Of a stretch of DNA of 32,029 nucleotides, positions 16,040-24,899 are shown in pieces. The notes under the pieces were generated by a model. It had not been told where the DNA came from, ran no database searches, and worked only from the letters and a program-made list of their open reading frames with translations. Where the stretch lies: positions 1 through 32,029 of the forward strand of contig CAZQKR010000045.1 in assembly GCA_964594045.1 (NCBI GenBank), written 5' to 3'. The stretch's first letter is position 1. Every line of letters starts with the position of its first letter. This DNA comes from UBA2365 sp964594045. Lineage in GTDB: Bacteria; Bacteroidota; Bacteroidia; Chitinophagales; Saprospiraceae. Both the position numbers and the translations under genes were made by a program.

Positions 16040-16660
16040 ATGACTGATATAAACTACCTGAAAAAATTAAGAATACCCACTTCCGATGACCCGCTCAGGA
16101 TATTGATGAGTGCATGCCTGGCCGGTTCACCATGTGGTTATGATGCTACAACCAATGGTGAATATCCGGCGACACAAAAATTATTGGGACAAAAAACAAT
16201 AAAAATCATCCATTTTTGCCCTGAAGAGTTTTCCTTTGGAGTTCCCAGGGAAATGTGTGACATCCATGGAGGAACCGGATTTGATGTACTGGATGGAAAA
16301 GCGAGGGTGCTTTCAGACTCAGGAAAAGACTGGTCAGAAGGTATGATCAATGCAGCGCTCAAAATGCTTGAGATAGCTCGTTCGGAAAACATCGAACTGG
16401 CTGTACTTATGGATATCAGCGCAGCTTGCGGAAGTCAGGTCATTTATGAAGGTAACAGATTTGCTGAGAACAAAGTTTATCAGATCGGAGCAGGGGTTTG
16501 TGCCGCACTTTTATTACGCAATGGATTCAGGGTCATCAGTCAGCGCGATTTTGCTTCCCTGGAAATATTATATACTAAAATGGATCCGGCACATTATCCT
16601 GATCCGGTAAAAACAGATCACCACGAAACTGACTGGTACAGATCATATTTTGGAAAATAA
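16040..16660 (+). CDS. DUF523 / TudS-like iron-sulfur protein
   Basis: A 206-aa protein of the DUF523 family, the founding characterised member of which is the thiouracil desulfidase TudS, an enzyme with a [4Fe-4S] cluster bound by three cysteines. Conserved elements are SACLAGSPCGYD (C26 and C32), HFCPEEFSFGVPRE (C60), and the SAACG loop (C130) in place of the usual SPSCG. C26, C60 and C130 fit the expected cluster ligands. A C-terminal extension with HYPDPVKTDHHETDWYRSY follows. Just before the start, ATGATG-AAAT-CATCAT (16021-16036) is a perfect inverted repeat. The stop overlaps the next gene's start by one base. The natural substrate is not known. Confidence 0.85.
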   Translation: MTDINYLKKLRIPTSDDPLRILMSACLAGSPCGYDATTNGEYPATQKLLGQKTIKIIHFCPEEFSFGVPREMCDIHGGTGFDVLDGKARVLSDSGKDWSEGMINAALKMLEIARSENIELAVLMDISAACGSQVIYEGNRFAENKVYQIGAGVCAALLLRNGFRVISQRDFASLEILYTKMDPAHYPDPVKTDHHETDWYRSYFGK

Positions 16661-17085
16661 TGGAAACAATAAATGCAATTGAACTCAGAGAAGAAAACAT
16701 TTACCCCGATGAACAGGTGCTGACTTCCGTTCTGGGAAACGCGTACCCGGCGTATACCGGTTTATTGCAGCTTTATGACCGGATCGGCTTGAACTATGAA
16801 TGGCGGTATTACCATGACGGAAAAGCATGGTTGTGCAAAGTCCAGTTCAAAAAGAGAACCATTGTCTGGATGTCTGCCTGGAAGGAATTTATGCAGGCAA
16901 CGATCTATTTCCCGGAAAAATACCTGGAACTGGTTTGGGATGCAGATATTTCAGCTTCGCAGAAGGAAAAAATCAGGAATACAAAAAATGTTGGCAAATC
17001 AAAACCCTGTACTTTTGAATTGAGAGATGAATCTGTCCTTGCTGACATCGAAAAAATCATTCAGCTGAAGCTAAAATGTAAATAA
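16660..17085 (+). CDS. DUF3788 family protein
   Basis: A 141-aa soluble protein. The sequence YDRIGLNYEWRYYHDGKAWLCKVQFKKRTI-VW and the later TFELRDESVLADIEKIIQLK are typical of DUF3788, a small family found in Bacteroidota and Firmicutes and related in fold to YdhG-like or DUF1801-like proteins. Function unknown. The start codon shares one base with the stop of the DUF523 gene (TAATG), so the two are very probably translated from one message. Confidence 0.88.
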   Translation: METINAIELREENIYPDEQVLTSVLGNAYPAYTGLLQLYDRIGLNYEWRYYHDGKAWLCKVQFKKRTIVWMSAWKEFMQATIYFPEKYLELVWDADISASQKEKIRNTKNVGKSKPCTFELRDESVLADIEKIIQLKLKCK

Positions 17086-17284
17086 GGACATAAATTACGA
17101 AGGTGGAAAATAAAATTCCTGTGCGGCAGATCAATGAATTTATCCTTCAAAAATGGATTATCAACGGGTATTTATGTATTGATCCAAAGGTTCATTAACT
17201 TTGAGTGGATATTTGAACAATATTGGAAAAACCACAGTAGATACATTAATAATACAATTTATTTTAATGTTTAAATAAATATAT

Positions 17285-17653
17285 ATGAGTTTATTAACAT
17301 TAATTTTACTGGTCATCATAGGCGTGATCGTTGGTGGATTGAGCGGCATGCTTGGAATAGGCGGAGGCATTTTCATGATCCCGGCAATGGTTTACATTCT
17401 TGGGTTCAGTCAACATCAGGCAGTGGGTACAAGTCTGGCGGTCATGTTGCCACCCATCGGGTTTTTTGCTGCTTACAATTATTATAAAGGCGGACATGTC
17501 AACCTGACTTATGCATTGATCCTTGCCGTGGCCTTCATGTTGGGCAGTTACCTGACTTCGAAAATTGCCTTACAGGTACCTGAACAGGGGTTGAAAAGGT
17601 TTTTTGCTGTTGTTTTGATTCTGGTGGGTATTAAAATGCTCTTTTCAAAATGA
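17285..17653 (+). CDS. Half-size TauE/SafE-type transporter
   Basis: A 122-aa membrane protein with four helices, half the length of a usual TauE/SafE (TSUP) sulfite/anion exporter. The family signature is at the N-terminus: GGLSGMLGIGGGIFMIPAMVYILGFSQHQAVGTSLAVMLPP. Full TauE proteins consist of two such halves related by internal duplication, so the half form is expected to dimerise. The ending LKRFFAVVLILVGIKMLFSK is complete, so this is not a truncation by frameshift. A TAACTTTG box at 17196-17203 could drive transcription, although the nearest TTG lies only 14 bp upstream. The substrate is unknown; sulfite, sulfonates or other anions are usual for the family. Confidence 0.9.
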   Translation: MSLLTLILLVIIGVIVGGLSGMLGIGGGIFMIPAMVYILGFSQHQAVGTSLAVMLPPIGFFAAYNYYKGGHVNLTYALILAVAFMLGSYLTSKIALQVPEQGLKRFFAVVLILVGIKMLFSK

Positions 17654-17692
17654 ATTTTTCCTTTACAATCTGAATATATCAACTGATCTTTT

Positions 17693-18769
17693 ATGTATTT
17701 AAGTGATCTGGGACTGGATCCGAATATAAAAGCATTTATTGCTGAACAGGGAATGTCTGAAATGAACATTGGCCGGGTGATCGCCGAGCATAAAGAGCGA
17801 TACGTCGTCAGGGCTGTGGAAGGAGAAATGGAGGCCGAAGTTACCGGTCATTTGCGATATAATGCAGAAAGCAGGCTGGATTTTCCTGCAGTAGGAGATT
17901 GGGTGGCACTGACGCCCTATGATGATGGATTTGCAGTCATTCAGAAAATATTACCCCGCAAATCAGCCATTAAAAGGCAAGCTGTGGGCAAATTCGGCGA
18001 AATGCAGTTGATCGCATGCAATATTGATTTTGGAATGATCATGCAGGCAGCAGACAGGGATTTTAACATCAACAGGCTGGAAAGATATCTGACCATTTGC
18101 CATGATGCGCACATCAGCCCTGTGATCATTCTGAGTAAAACTGACCTGATCAGCAAACAGGAAATGGAAAACATAATGGCTTCCATCCGCTCCCGGATCG
18201 CTGAAATTCCGGTATTTTCGTTAAGCAACGAAAGTCTGGAAGGATTTGACACGATCAGGGAATTCATTGAAAGAGGAAAAACCTATTGTCTGCTGGGTTC
18301 ATCTGGTGTGGGAAAATCAACGCTGGTCAACAGGCTTTGTGGTAACCGGGTGATGAAAACAGGTCAAATCAATGACCATATCCAAAGGGGAAGGCATGTG
18401 ACCAGTCACAGGGAACTCATCGTTCTGGAAAACGGTGGGATCATCATCGATAATCCGGGCATGCGGGAAGTGGGAATTGCGGACAATTCCGGCGGATTGG
18501 AAACCACTTTTGACCTGATCATCGGTTTTGCCACTGCGTGTAAGTTCAAGGACTGCACCCACACCCGGGAAACCGGTTGCAGGGTTTTGGAAGCTCTGGA
18601 GAATGGAGAAATAGATCCCGACTCCTACCAGAATTACCTGAAAATGGAAAAGGAAAAGCACTATTTTGAATCCACAGTAGCCGAAAAACGACAAAAGGAT
18701 AAAATGTTCGGAAAGATCATGAAAGACTATAAAAAAAACTTTTTTGATGGCAGATTTAAAAAATCATGA
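17693..18769 (+). CDS. rsgA: Ribosome small-subunit GTPase RsgA
   Basis: A 358-aa GTPase that checks maturation of the 30S subunit. It has the family order: N-terminal OB fold (about residues 25-105), circularly permuted GTPase domain with SKTDL (G4) before the P-loop G202-SSGVGKST210, then the G3 IIDNPGMRE, and a C-terminal zinc finger with C283, C288, H290 and C296. The basic tail DYKKNFFDGRFKKS is usual. All key residues are present, so it should be active. It starts 39 bp after the TauE gene, but as a housekeeping gene may have its own promoter. Confidence 0.96.
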   Translation: MYLSDLGLDPNIKAFIAEQGMSEMNIGRVIAEHKERYVVRAVEGEMEAEVTGHLRYNAESRLDFPAVGDWVALTPYDDGFAVIQKILPRKSAIKRQAVGKFGEMQLIACNIDFGMIMQAADRDFNINRLERYLTICHDAHISPVIILSKTDLISKQEMENIMASIRSRIAEIPVFSLSNESLEGFDTIREFIERGKTYCLLGSSGVGKSTLVNRLCGNRVMKTGQINDHIQRGRHVTSHRELIVLENGGIIIDNPGMREVGIADNSGGLETTFDLIIGFATACKFKDCTHTRETGCRVLEALENGEIDPDSYQNYLKMEKEKHYFESTVAEKRQKDKMFGKIMKDYKKNFFDGRFKKS

Positions 18770-18829
18770 CAGTTTTCTGCAATACCCTGATATTATCCTG
18801 CAATTATACCAATTCTAATCAAATGTCTG

Positions 18830-19327
18830 ATGAATAACAAAGCCGGCTTTCATAAATATTTAAATTTATTTACTTTATGTATTTTATTTTTTTGTAATCT
18901 GATTTCAGCTCAAACAAGTCTAAAGATTGTTTACCATGATCAATCCACAGAGATCTATCATGTCAGCGCTACAGGCAGAATAATCAGTGAAGATTCAATC
19001 GTGAAGATTTTCACAGATGCAAATGCAACTCCGGTAGCAATTCCGTTCAGCGTCATCCGCAAATTGGATTATACACCGCTTTCTTCAAACGATGAGGTAT
19101 CCGGCAAACTATCCCAGATCAGAATTTTCCCCAATCCTGCTGATCAGTATTTCATCGTTAAGGATGGTGACAGGCAACTATTTGAGCTCAATATGTACAG
19201 TATTTTGGGACAGCAGGTAGTGGCAGGAAAATTTAATTGCGGTGAGAGAATTCCTGTAAAGGATGTAAAGCCGGGTGTTTATGTGGTTTTGATCAACGAG
19301 CATGCCATGAAGATAATTGTAAGATAG
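18830..19327 (+). CDS. Short secreted protein with type IX sorting domain
   Basis: A 165-aa protein with an N-terminal signal peptide (hydrophobic stretch about residues 10-27, cleavage after SAQ) and, from about residue 93, a type A C-terminal sorting domain: RIFPNPADQYFIV, then LNMYSILGQQVVAGKF, IPVKDVKPGVYVVLI and the final MKIIVR. Cargo with this domain is exported across the outer membrane by the PorSS/T9SS and often anchored to the surface. Only about 65 residues lie between the signal and the sorting domain, so there is no recognisable enzyme; it may be a short adhesin-like or accessory protein. Confidence 0.9.
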   Translation: MNNKAGFHKYLNLFTLCILFFCNLISAQTSLKIVYHDQSTEIYHVSATGRIISEDSIVKIFTDANATPVAIPFSVIRKLDYTPLSSNDEVSGKLSQIRIFPNPADQYFIVKDGDRQLFELNMYSILGQQVVAGKFNCGERIPVKDVKPGVYVVLINEHAMKIIVR

Positions 19328-19331
19328 AAAA

Positions 19332-19356
19332 TGATATCCTACATTGCCGGATATCA
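19332..19356. terminator. Possible hairpin between convergent genes
   Basis: Arms TGATATCC (19332-19339) and GGATATCA (19349-19356) pair perfectly over 8 bp around a 9-nt loop, just after the T9SS cargo gene and before the convergent transporter gene. There is no T-run on either strand, so termination is only a guess. Confidence 0.3.
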
Positions 19357-19511
19357 CGCTGGTCAATGTCTGAAGTACATTTTCCGCAAATTGAGATGTT
19401 CACTTTGAAGGCATTTCAGTTTTCCATTTCTTTGGAATTGAAAATAGCATGTATAACCAGATATTCGGTAATGATGTGTAAATTCCATTTTATCAAGGAA
19501 AAAACCCGTTT

Positions 19512-20615
19512 TTAGCTATTCATACTTTCCGTCAGTGTTTTGACTACCTTGAATCTCGACAAAAATGCTTTTGCAATGACCCTGATCACTATATAGGCAG
19601 GAATGGCAACGACCATACCGGTGATACCACCCAGTTTGGCAGCAATGAGGATCACAATAAAGATTTCCAGTGGATGTGCCTTGGCACTATTGCCGTAGAT
19701 GACCGGTTGTAAGATGAAATTGTCGATCATCTGCATTCCGGCAAAAACAACAGCAACCTGCAGGATCATGGGTAACATACTTTCATAAAACGGCAACCCG
19801 AGATTGGAAGAAATGGTGATGATGATCCCGAATGCTGCTCCCAGAATAGGGCCAACGTATGGAATCAAATTAATAACACCTGCAAAAAACCCGATCAACA
19901 GCGCATTCCGGATACCCAGGATACTGAGTGCAATAGAAACGATGAATGTGATCGTCGTGACCTGAATGATCAACCCGAAAAAATACCTTCTCAGCATGGT
20001 TTTGATATCCATAATGACCTGGTTGATCTGCTTCTCGTATTTATTTGGTGAAACATCGACGATAAAGTCCATCAGCATGGTATTGTCCTGTAAAAAGAAA
20101 AAGCTGATGAATACGACAGAAAAAATACCAACGACCAGACTGCCGGCAGTACTGACCAGGGAAGTCAGTAATACACCGATCTGGCCAACATTAAAATATT
20201 TGCTGAAAAACGTTCCAAAAGCTTCAGGATTGATGGCGGGTTTGGTAGTAAATCCCCATTCGATCAGGTAATTATTGATATAGTCAACCGGTTCCTCCAG
20301 AGAATGGTAAAGTTGCATATAGTCAATACTCGCCAGGATATTGGCCTGTTCAACGATGAGCGGAACAAAGATCAGAATCATAGTCAGGGTTACCAACCCG
20401 AAAAGGGTGAGTGTAAGCACAGCACTCAGTGGTTCTCCCCAACGGAAAAGACCGAATTTCAGCTTTTCCCTGAAAAATCGCATCAGCGGTTGGCCCATCA
20501 TGGCCAGGATCCAGGAGATGATGATATACAGCACGATGGTGCTGAAGTAATAGATCAGAAATGCCACTACCAAAAAGGTAATGATCCCAAGAAACCACCG
20601 GCTGTTCGCTCTCAT
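19512..20615 (-). CDS. AI-2E / PerM family membrane transporter
   Basis: A 367-aa integral membrane protein with about seven or eight predicted helices in the pattern of the AI-2E (PerM/YdiK) family: two or three near the N-terminus, a soluble-looking region at about residues 90-150, then the rest. The segment GVINLIPYVGPILGAAFGIIITI is the most conserved part of the family, and AKAHPLEIFIVILIAAKLGGITGMVVAIPAY the C-terminal signature. Members include the TqsA autoinducer-2 exporter and Na+/H+ antiporter-like proteins; the substrate here cannot be told. It follows the dipeptidase gene by 42 bp on the same strand, so co-transcription is likely. Confidence 0.93.
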   Translation of the reverse strand: MRANSRWFLGIITFLVVAFLIYYFSTIVLYIIISWILAMMGQPLMRFFREKLKFGLFRWGEPLSAVLTLTLFGLVTLTMILIFVPLIVEQANILASIDYMQLYHSLEEPVDYINNYLIEWGFTTKPAINPEAFGTFFSKYFNVGQIGVLLTSLVSTAGSLVVGIFSVVFISFFFLQDNTMLMDFIVDVSPNKYEKQINQVIMDIKTMLRRYFFGLIIQVTTITFIVSIALSILGIRNALLIGFFAGVINLIPYVGPILGAAFGIIITISSNLGLPFYESMLPMILQVAVVFAGMQMIDNFILQPVIYGNSAKAHPLEIFIVILIAAKLGGITGMVVAIPAYIVIRVIAKAFLSRFKVVKTLTESMNS

Positions 20616-20657
20616 TTAAATGTTATTGAAAGGTTTAATTTTATCTGTGTTCCTGCC

Positions 20658-22127
20658 CTATTTTATTTTTTCTGCCAATTCACGGATGTGATTCAGCGTG
20701 TAAGAAGCCCATCTGGCCACATAGGCATCGATCATACCAACTGTCTGTGAAGGCTCATGAAGGTACATTTCCGAAAATGCCTGCTCAAATGCCGGTTGAC
20801 CTTCCAGAATTTTCTGCTGTGTTTCCTGCTTGAATTGTTTCAATTCCTTTGAACGTTCATTATAATCTAGATCGCAATAATCTGCATAGTCTCCAAAATA
20901 GTGAAATGCTTTACCGGAAGTTTGAGTTTTTACATCTTTTTCCTTAAAATGTTGCTCAATCCTCAGTTGAGGCTCGCCCCGTGAATATTCCGTCATCACA
21001 TTTTCAATTCCGATATACCAGGGTATGAAAGTCTGGATACAAGGCCTTTTGGGTGCAATCCAGAGCACGTGAGCTATAGGATCAGGCAGATCAGTCCTCA
21101 ATTGTGCCACTGCACAATATTTATTAATATCATCACAGATGCGTTTGATGTCCTGATCGTGTGGATTGCCGCGGTTGAAATCCGGATGAATGCCGAATTG
21201 TGTTCCTTCATTATGTCTGCCCATCAACGTCATGATATCATTCAATGTGAGTTTCGATCCGGGCTTGAAGGAAAATGGAAGCTTATCATAATAACCATAT
21301 TGTTTTCCGGACACAAAGTTGATCCCGTCCAGATGCCTGGGCACATTTCCAAGGCCATGCAGCGTTCCCGGATCGCCATAGGCTTCCCTGAAATTGAAGC
21401 GGTTTCCTTTATACGGATCAAACCAACCCCGTTCTATCGCGTATGTGACGAGGTCTTTTGAACCTAAAAAATTGGCCGGATCACTCAGGTCGATCTCCCC
21501 TATCGTATAGTAATTTGGTATGATGGCAATATGGTCATCAGGAACCCTTTGGGCTACCCAATGTTTTCCTTTTACCACAGCCAGCAGCCATGCTTCATCT
21601 TCATCTGCTACAAGGTAGGTTCTACCTGAAGAATGATATCCGTATTTTTCTACCAGCGAACCGCCAAGCAATACGGCTTCCCTGGCCGTTTTACACCTTT
21701 CTGCCATAAGACGTCTCAGGAAATACCCGATCCCGCCATCAGTGAGCTCTGCCTGATCTTCCCGCGACAGACACTGATTGGAAGCCACTGCGACGCCCCA
21801 TTCATTGAGATAGGTGTCTGAAAACTGCAAACCGGGTACCTGGAGCCACAAAAATGCATAGGTTTCCTCAACCTGATCCACTTTCGCCCCTTTCTCCAAT
21901 GTGACGAAACTTCCCTGCTTATGTTGTACCCTTCCCACCTTGTGCCAGTCGACGTATTGGTCTCCGCCGGCATCTTCATTGTGAGCTACTATGACCGAAC
22001 CATCTGCAGTGGCCAGCTTACCGACAGCCAGAGAATAGCAATTGTAGGACGAAATATCTGACTGAGCTTGAAAAGCCTGTATTGTCAGCACCCATAACAA
22101 AACAATGATCCACCTGATCTTACGCAT
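20658..22127 (-). CDS. Secreted C69-family dipeptidase
   Basis: A 489-aa peptidase with a signal peptide (WIIVLLWVLTIQAFQAQ). The predicted catalytic cysteine is C30 in SSYNCYSLAVGK; C69 enzymes are N-terminal-nucleophile hydrolases, and in related dipeptidases a short propeptide is removed to expose the cysteine. Typical blocks are ADGSVIVAHNEDAGGDQ, TYLVADEDEAWLLAVVKGKHW, and HIAIIPNYYTIGEIDL. The protein should act outside the inner membrane, cutting dipeptides taken from the environment. It is in tandem with the AI-2E transporter gene, though no functional link is known. A TATGTTTG box on the minus strand (22150-22157) lies 23 bp upstream of the start. Confidence 0.92.
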   Translation of the reverse strand: MRKIRWIIVLLWVLTIQAFQAQSDISSYNCYSLAVGKLATADGSVIVAHNEDAGGDQYVDWHKVGRVQHKQGSFVTLEKGAKVDQVEETYAFLWLQVPGLQFSDTYLNEWGVAVASNQCLSREDQAELTDGGIGYFLRRLMAERCKTAREAVLLGGSLVEKYGYHSSGRTYLVADEDEAWLLAVVKGKHWVAQRVPDDHIAIIPNYYTIGEIDLSDPANFLGSKDLVTYAIERGWFDPYKGNRFNFREAYGDPGTLHGLGNVPRHLDGINFVSGKQYGYYDKLPFSFKPGSKLTLNDIMTLMGRHNEGTQFGIHPDFNRGNPHDQDIKRICDDINKYCAVAQLRTDLPDPIAHVLWIAPKRPCIQTFIPWYIGIENVMTEYSRGEPQLRIEQHFKEKDVKTQTSGKAFHYFGDYADYCDLDYNERSKELKQFKQETQQKILEGQPAFEQAFSEMYLHEPSQTVGMIDAYVARWASYTLNHIRELAEKIK

Positions 22128-22149
22128 AGGACAATTTTTAACGAATGTA

Positions 22150-22157
22150 CAAACATA
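22150..22157 (-). promoter_or_regulatory. Possible -7 box for the C69 dipeptidase gene
   Basis: Read on the minus strand the sequence is TATGTTTG, an exact match to TAnnTTTG, placed 23 bp before the start codon. No TTG is found at the right distance upstream, so the -33 element is weak or absent. Confidence 0.35.
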
Positions 22158-22318
22158 TTTCTGAATTGAAAAACTTGTTTTTCCCGGGACTGATCTATTG
22201 ATTGGATGAAACTTTCCAACACCCGGAGTGCAGATAAAATTTTAAATGTCCCGAACAAAACAATATTATTTCATCATTGAACAACCATTTTTACCTGTTC
22301 GCCCAGGTCAAACAGATT

Positions 22319-23713
22319 TCAATAGATGACCATAACCAAACGGTACTTTCCTTCAGCATAACTCGGCACCAGAAAGCTTTGTGATGAAATCTGTATACCT
22401 CTGGAAAACATCAGCTTCAACCGGTGAAGGTCTGTCGAAAACAAACTTCTCCGCTTCCCGTTACCTAAAGGATTGAAAGAAAACTCACTGATGGTGCTTT
22501 CATCCTTGATCTCATCGTTGAAGATGAGACTGACAGCAGAAGGTGTACTGTACAAAAAATAAGATGAATACACAGCCTTATCGTCGTAGGATAGCTGGTA
22601 CTTCCTGATCTGATCATCCCAGAAAAGTGAACCGTCCGGTCTGGTGCAAATCAGATACAAATCCTCAAAATAATAGTCCGTATAACGATTCCTCGAAGAC
22701 TCCCGGGTCAACTCTTTGCGTGTTTCGATGATCATCATCAGGCCGCCGTCATTTTTTACCATGATGTCTCCGATATGCATATCCTGCATCTCCTTTTTGA
22801 TCTTCCGGTTGAATGACTGGTTATTCCTGAGCAATCTGATGGAGAAAGGTGTGAAAACCAGTTCTTTGACCAGTTGACCATCTTTCAACTGGTATACGAA
22901 ATGACCGGATGCATCCGGATTGGAACGATCAGCATACAAACCTGCACCTATTGCCACACCGTTCCTTTCATCAAAAATGATGTCAAAATCTGCAGTCAGC
23001 TTTCCCTGAAATGGGATTTTCAAGTCTTTGATCGTCGTATCATCCGGCATTAACATGTAGATATGCTGGAAATGCTTATTTTTCTGCCATCCAAAATTGT
23101 ATTTTTCAAAAACCAGGTAAACTTCTCCGTTGTCGCGGACAGAAATGACAGCCAGATCCCTTTCCAGCTGGTAGGACGAGAAGGCCCGGTTCTGGCACCA
23201 GATCATCTCAAACTTTTTGAGATCGATCAGGATCATTTCCAGTGAAAAATAGTTTTTTGGCCTGACCAACAGCAGCTTTTCGTTGTTTTTGGATAAAAAT
23301 GTCAGATAGCTATCCTGGTCCAACATTGTTTCATCCTCCGGCAACTTCAATGAATCGAGTAAATCTCCTTCTGCATTATACTTCCTTACATAACTGACCA
23401 AATCGAGTTTGTGGAAATATGAATAAACAATCACAAACTGGTCGTCCAAAGGAATTGCCTTTTGGATATCCACTTTTTGCTTGTCAAAAAACAACTCCTT
23501 CGTTTTCAGATACTGCAATTTGCCATCATAGATATCCAATTCGTATCTGAGCCCGTTTTTTCCAAAAACCAGCACATTGTCATCCAGCTTTCCGAGCAAT
23601 GCAGGGATCTCATCTGTGATATATGTTTTTTCCTGACTCAGTAAGACCTGCTGGCCCGAAACAACATTAATTCCGATTAAAAACAGTGATAATATTCGAA
23701 TTACCTGTTTCAT
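22319..23713 (-). CDS. Secreted protein of unknown family, possible beta-propeller
   Basis: A 464-aa product with a signal peptide (MKQVIRILSLFLIGINVVSG). I chose the ATG at 23713; a GTG 4 codons upstream would add MSYF-like residues but spoil the signal. The mature part is rich in short beta strands ending in aromatic residues and repeated V-Y-x-V-F/S-Y-x-H blocks (for example QFVIVYSYFHKLDLVSYVRKYNAEG), consistent with a propeller-like fold, but no family is recognised. It is 18 bp downstream of the SRPBCC gene, in the same direction, so both are likely co-transcribed. Confidence 0.75.
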   Translation of the reverse strand: MKQVIRILSLFLIGINVVSGQQVLLSQEKTYITDEIPALLGKLDDNVLVFGKNGLRYELDIYDGKLQYLKTKELFFDKQKVDIQKAIPLDDQFVIVYSYFHKLDLVSYVRKYNAEGDLLDSLKLPEDETMLDQDSYLTFLSKNNEKLLLVRPKNYFSLEMILIDLKKFEMIWCQNRAFSSYQLERDLAVISVRDNGEVYLVFEKYNFGWQKNKHFQHIYMLMPDDTTIKDLKIPFQGKLTADFDIIFDERNGVAIGAGLYADRSNPDASGHFVYQLKDGQLVKELVFTPFSIRLLRNNQSFNRKIKKEMQDMHIGDIMVKNDGGLMMIIETRKELTRESSRNRYTDYYFEDLYLICTRPDGSLFWDDQIRKYQLSYDDKAVYSSYFLYSTPSAVSLIFNDEIKDESTISEFSFNPLGNGKRRSLFSTDLHRLKLMFSRGIQISSQSFLVPSYAEGKYRLVMVIY

Positions 23714-23731
23714 AAAGTATGACACAAAATT

Positions 23732-24286
23732 CTATTCCGCACTTTCTGTTCCCGGAACTGAGGAAGACTCACAGCGCTCTTTCAACCTTTCAAGTCCTTT
23801 CTGATAGTTACCCTGAATGCTTTTTTTCATGAACAGGTTCATCAGATTCATCGGTCTGGGCATTTCACCCTGCATACCCCATTTGACTTCTACCCCGCTT
23901 TCTTTCTGCTCAAAAGTAAAATATGTGGTTGCATTTGACTCAAAAGGCTCCATGAAATTCAGGTCTATGTCCACCCTTTCCGGATTGGCAGCTGTGATGG
24001 TCATAGTGCCTGAACCTGCGTCATTATTGCCTTTCCAAACATATTTTGAACCTACTTCTCCAGGTGTACCTGAAATATCGATCTTCATTTCCGGATCCAA
24101 TTCCGCCCATGGATTCCATTCCTGATAATTATTCCATTGTACCGCCTGCATGTATACAATATCGGCCGGAGCCTGTACCTGAACGGATTCTTCTACTTTG
24201 TATCCGGTTGGAAGCACAAAACTTAACCCAATCAACAATACGATCAGAATCAATATCGCATAAATGATCCTTTTAAAAACTTTCAT
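23732..24286 (-). CDS. Membrane-anchored SRPBCC (START-like) protein
   Basis: A 184-aa protein with a single N-terminal membrane anchor (about residues 5-25 of MKVFKRIIYAILILIVLLIG) and an SRPBCC/polyketide-cyclase-like domain from about residue 35. Diagnostic are KVEESVQVQAPADIVYMQAV, the WNNYQEWNPWAELDP block, GEVGSKYVWKGN, and MTITAANPERVDIDLNFMEPF. The START-like fold encloses a hydrophobic pocket that binds lipids or small molecules. I prefer the ATG at 24286 to the in-frame ATG at 24322, which would put twelve polar residues before the anchor. The acidic tail (SSVPGTESAE) is probably disordered. Confidence 0.88.
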   Translation of the reverse strand: MKVFKRIIYAILILIVLLIGLSFVLPTGYKVEESVQVQAPADIVYMQAVQWNNYQEWNPWAELDPEMKIDISGTPGEVGSKYVWKGNNDAGSGTMTITAANPERVDIDLNFMEPFESNATTYFTFEQKESGVEVKWGMQGEMPRPMNLMNLFMKKSIQGNYQKGLERLKERCESSSVPGTESAE

Positions 24287-24899
24287 CGTGTTCAGATTTA
24301 TTTTTTTAATTACTGGATCCAAAGGAAAACATTTGAATCAAATTAAACAAATCATTGCATTATATTTTGCCTGCCTGAACCTTTAAAAGACCATATTTAA
24401 ACAACATACATACAAATTATTGTTCTTTTTGCATATTCTTGCTGATATCCGGATGGAAAGCTTAATTGAACAGAATTGTCATAAGATTTAACTTTTGCCT
24501 ATGGCATAATAATTAGAAAAAGTGCTTCCTTTTTCCATGGATAATTGATAATTTTTGTGTTATGAAAGCCTTTCATCAAATTCGCTGAAATAATGATTAA
24601 AAATATTTCTTGTGAGATGGAGAGATCCTGGTTTTAAGCATTTGAAATATGCAAAAACTCAGATTTACCATTTTCAATTTCTGAGCGGTTAAATGATAAG
24701 AATTTAATCCCTGAAAGATGCAAGTCAGGTCATCATTGATCAAAATATCGGGTTTCTTATTTAAGGAGGATCTCTTTTGTGTTCAACATCCCTGACCTGG
24801 ATAAAACGGATAATGTTGATCACAACAATTGAGTTTCTTTTCAACGAAAAGAGGCCATCCAAAATGGACAGCCTCTTTTTTCAGTTCAATATACTATTA
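24287..24899. other. 613-bp spacer with PFOR terminator, otherwise empty
   Basis: No credible gene. A small hairpin GAAAAAG/CTTTTTC is at 24516-24535. A Shine-Dalgarno-like AAGGAGG (24763-24769) precedes a TTG-started frame, but that frame runs through the terminator and antisense into the PFOR gene, and Bacteroidota rarely use such sites. The terminator is listed separately. Confidence 0.5.
24847..24880 (-). terminator. Hairpin terminator of the PFOR gene
   Basis: About 20 bp past the PFOR stop. Read on the minus strand it is AAAAGAGGCTGTCCA, three T's, then TGGATGGCCTCTTTT: a 15-bp stem with two mismatches, ending in four T's. On the plus strand the stem is followed by six T's, so it would work in both directions. 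Confidence 0.8.

Noticed and set aside
20304..20750. 148-aa plus-strand frame
   Set aside because: Entirely antisense to the AI-2E transporter and dipeptidase genes, with shadow-like composition.
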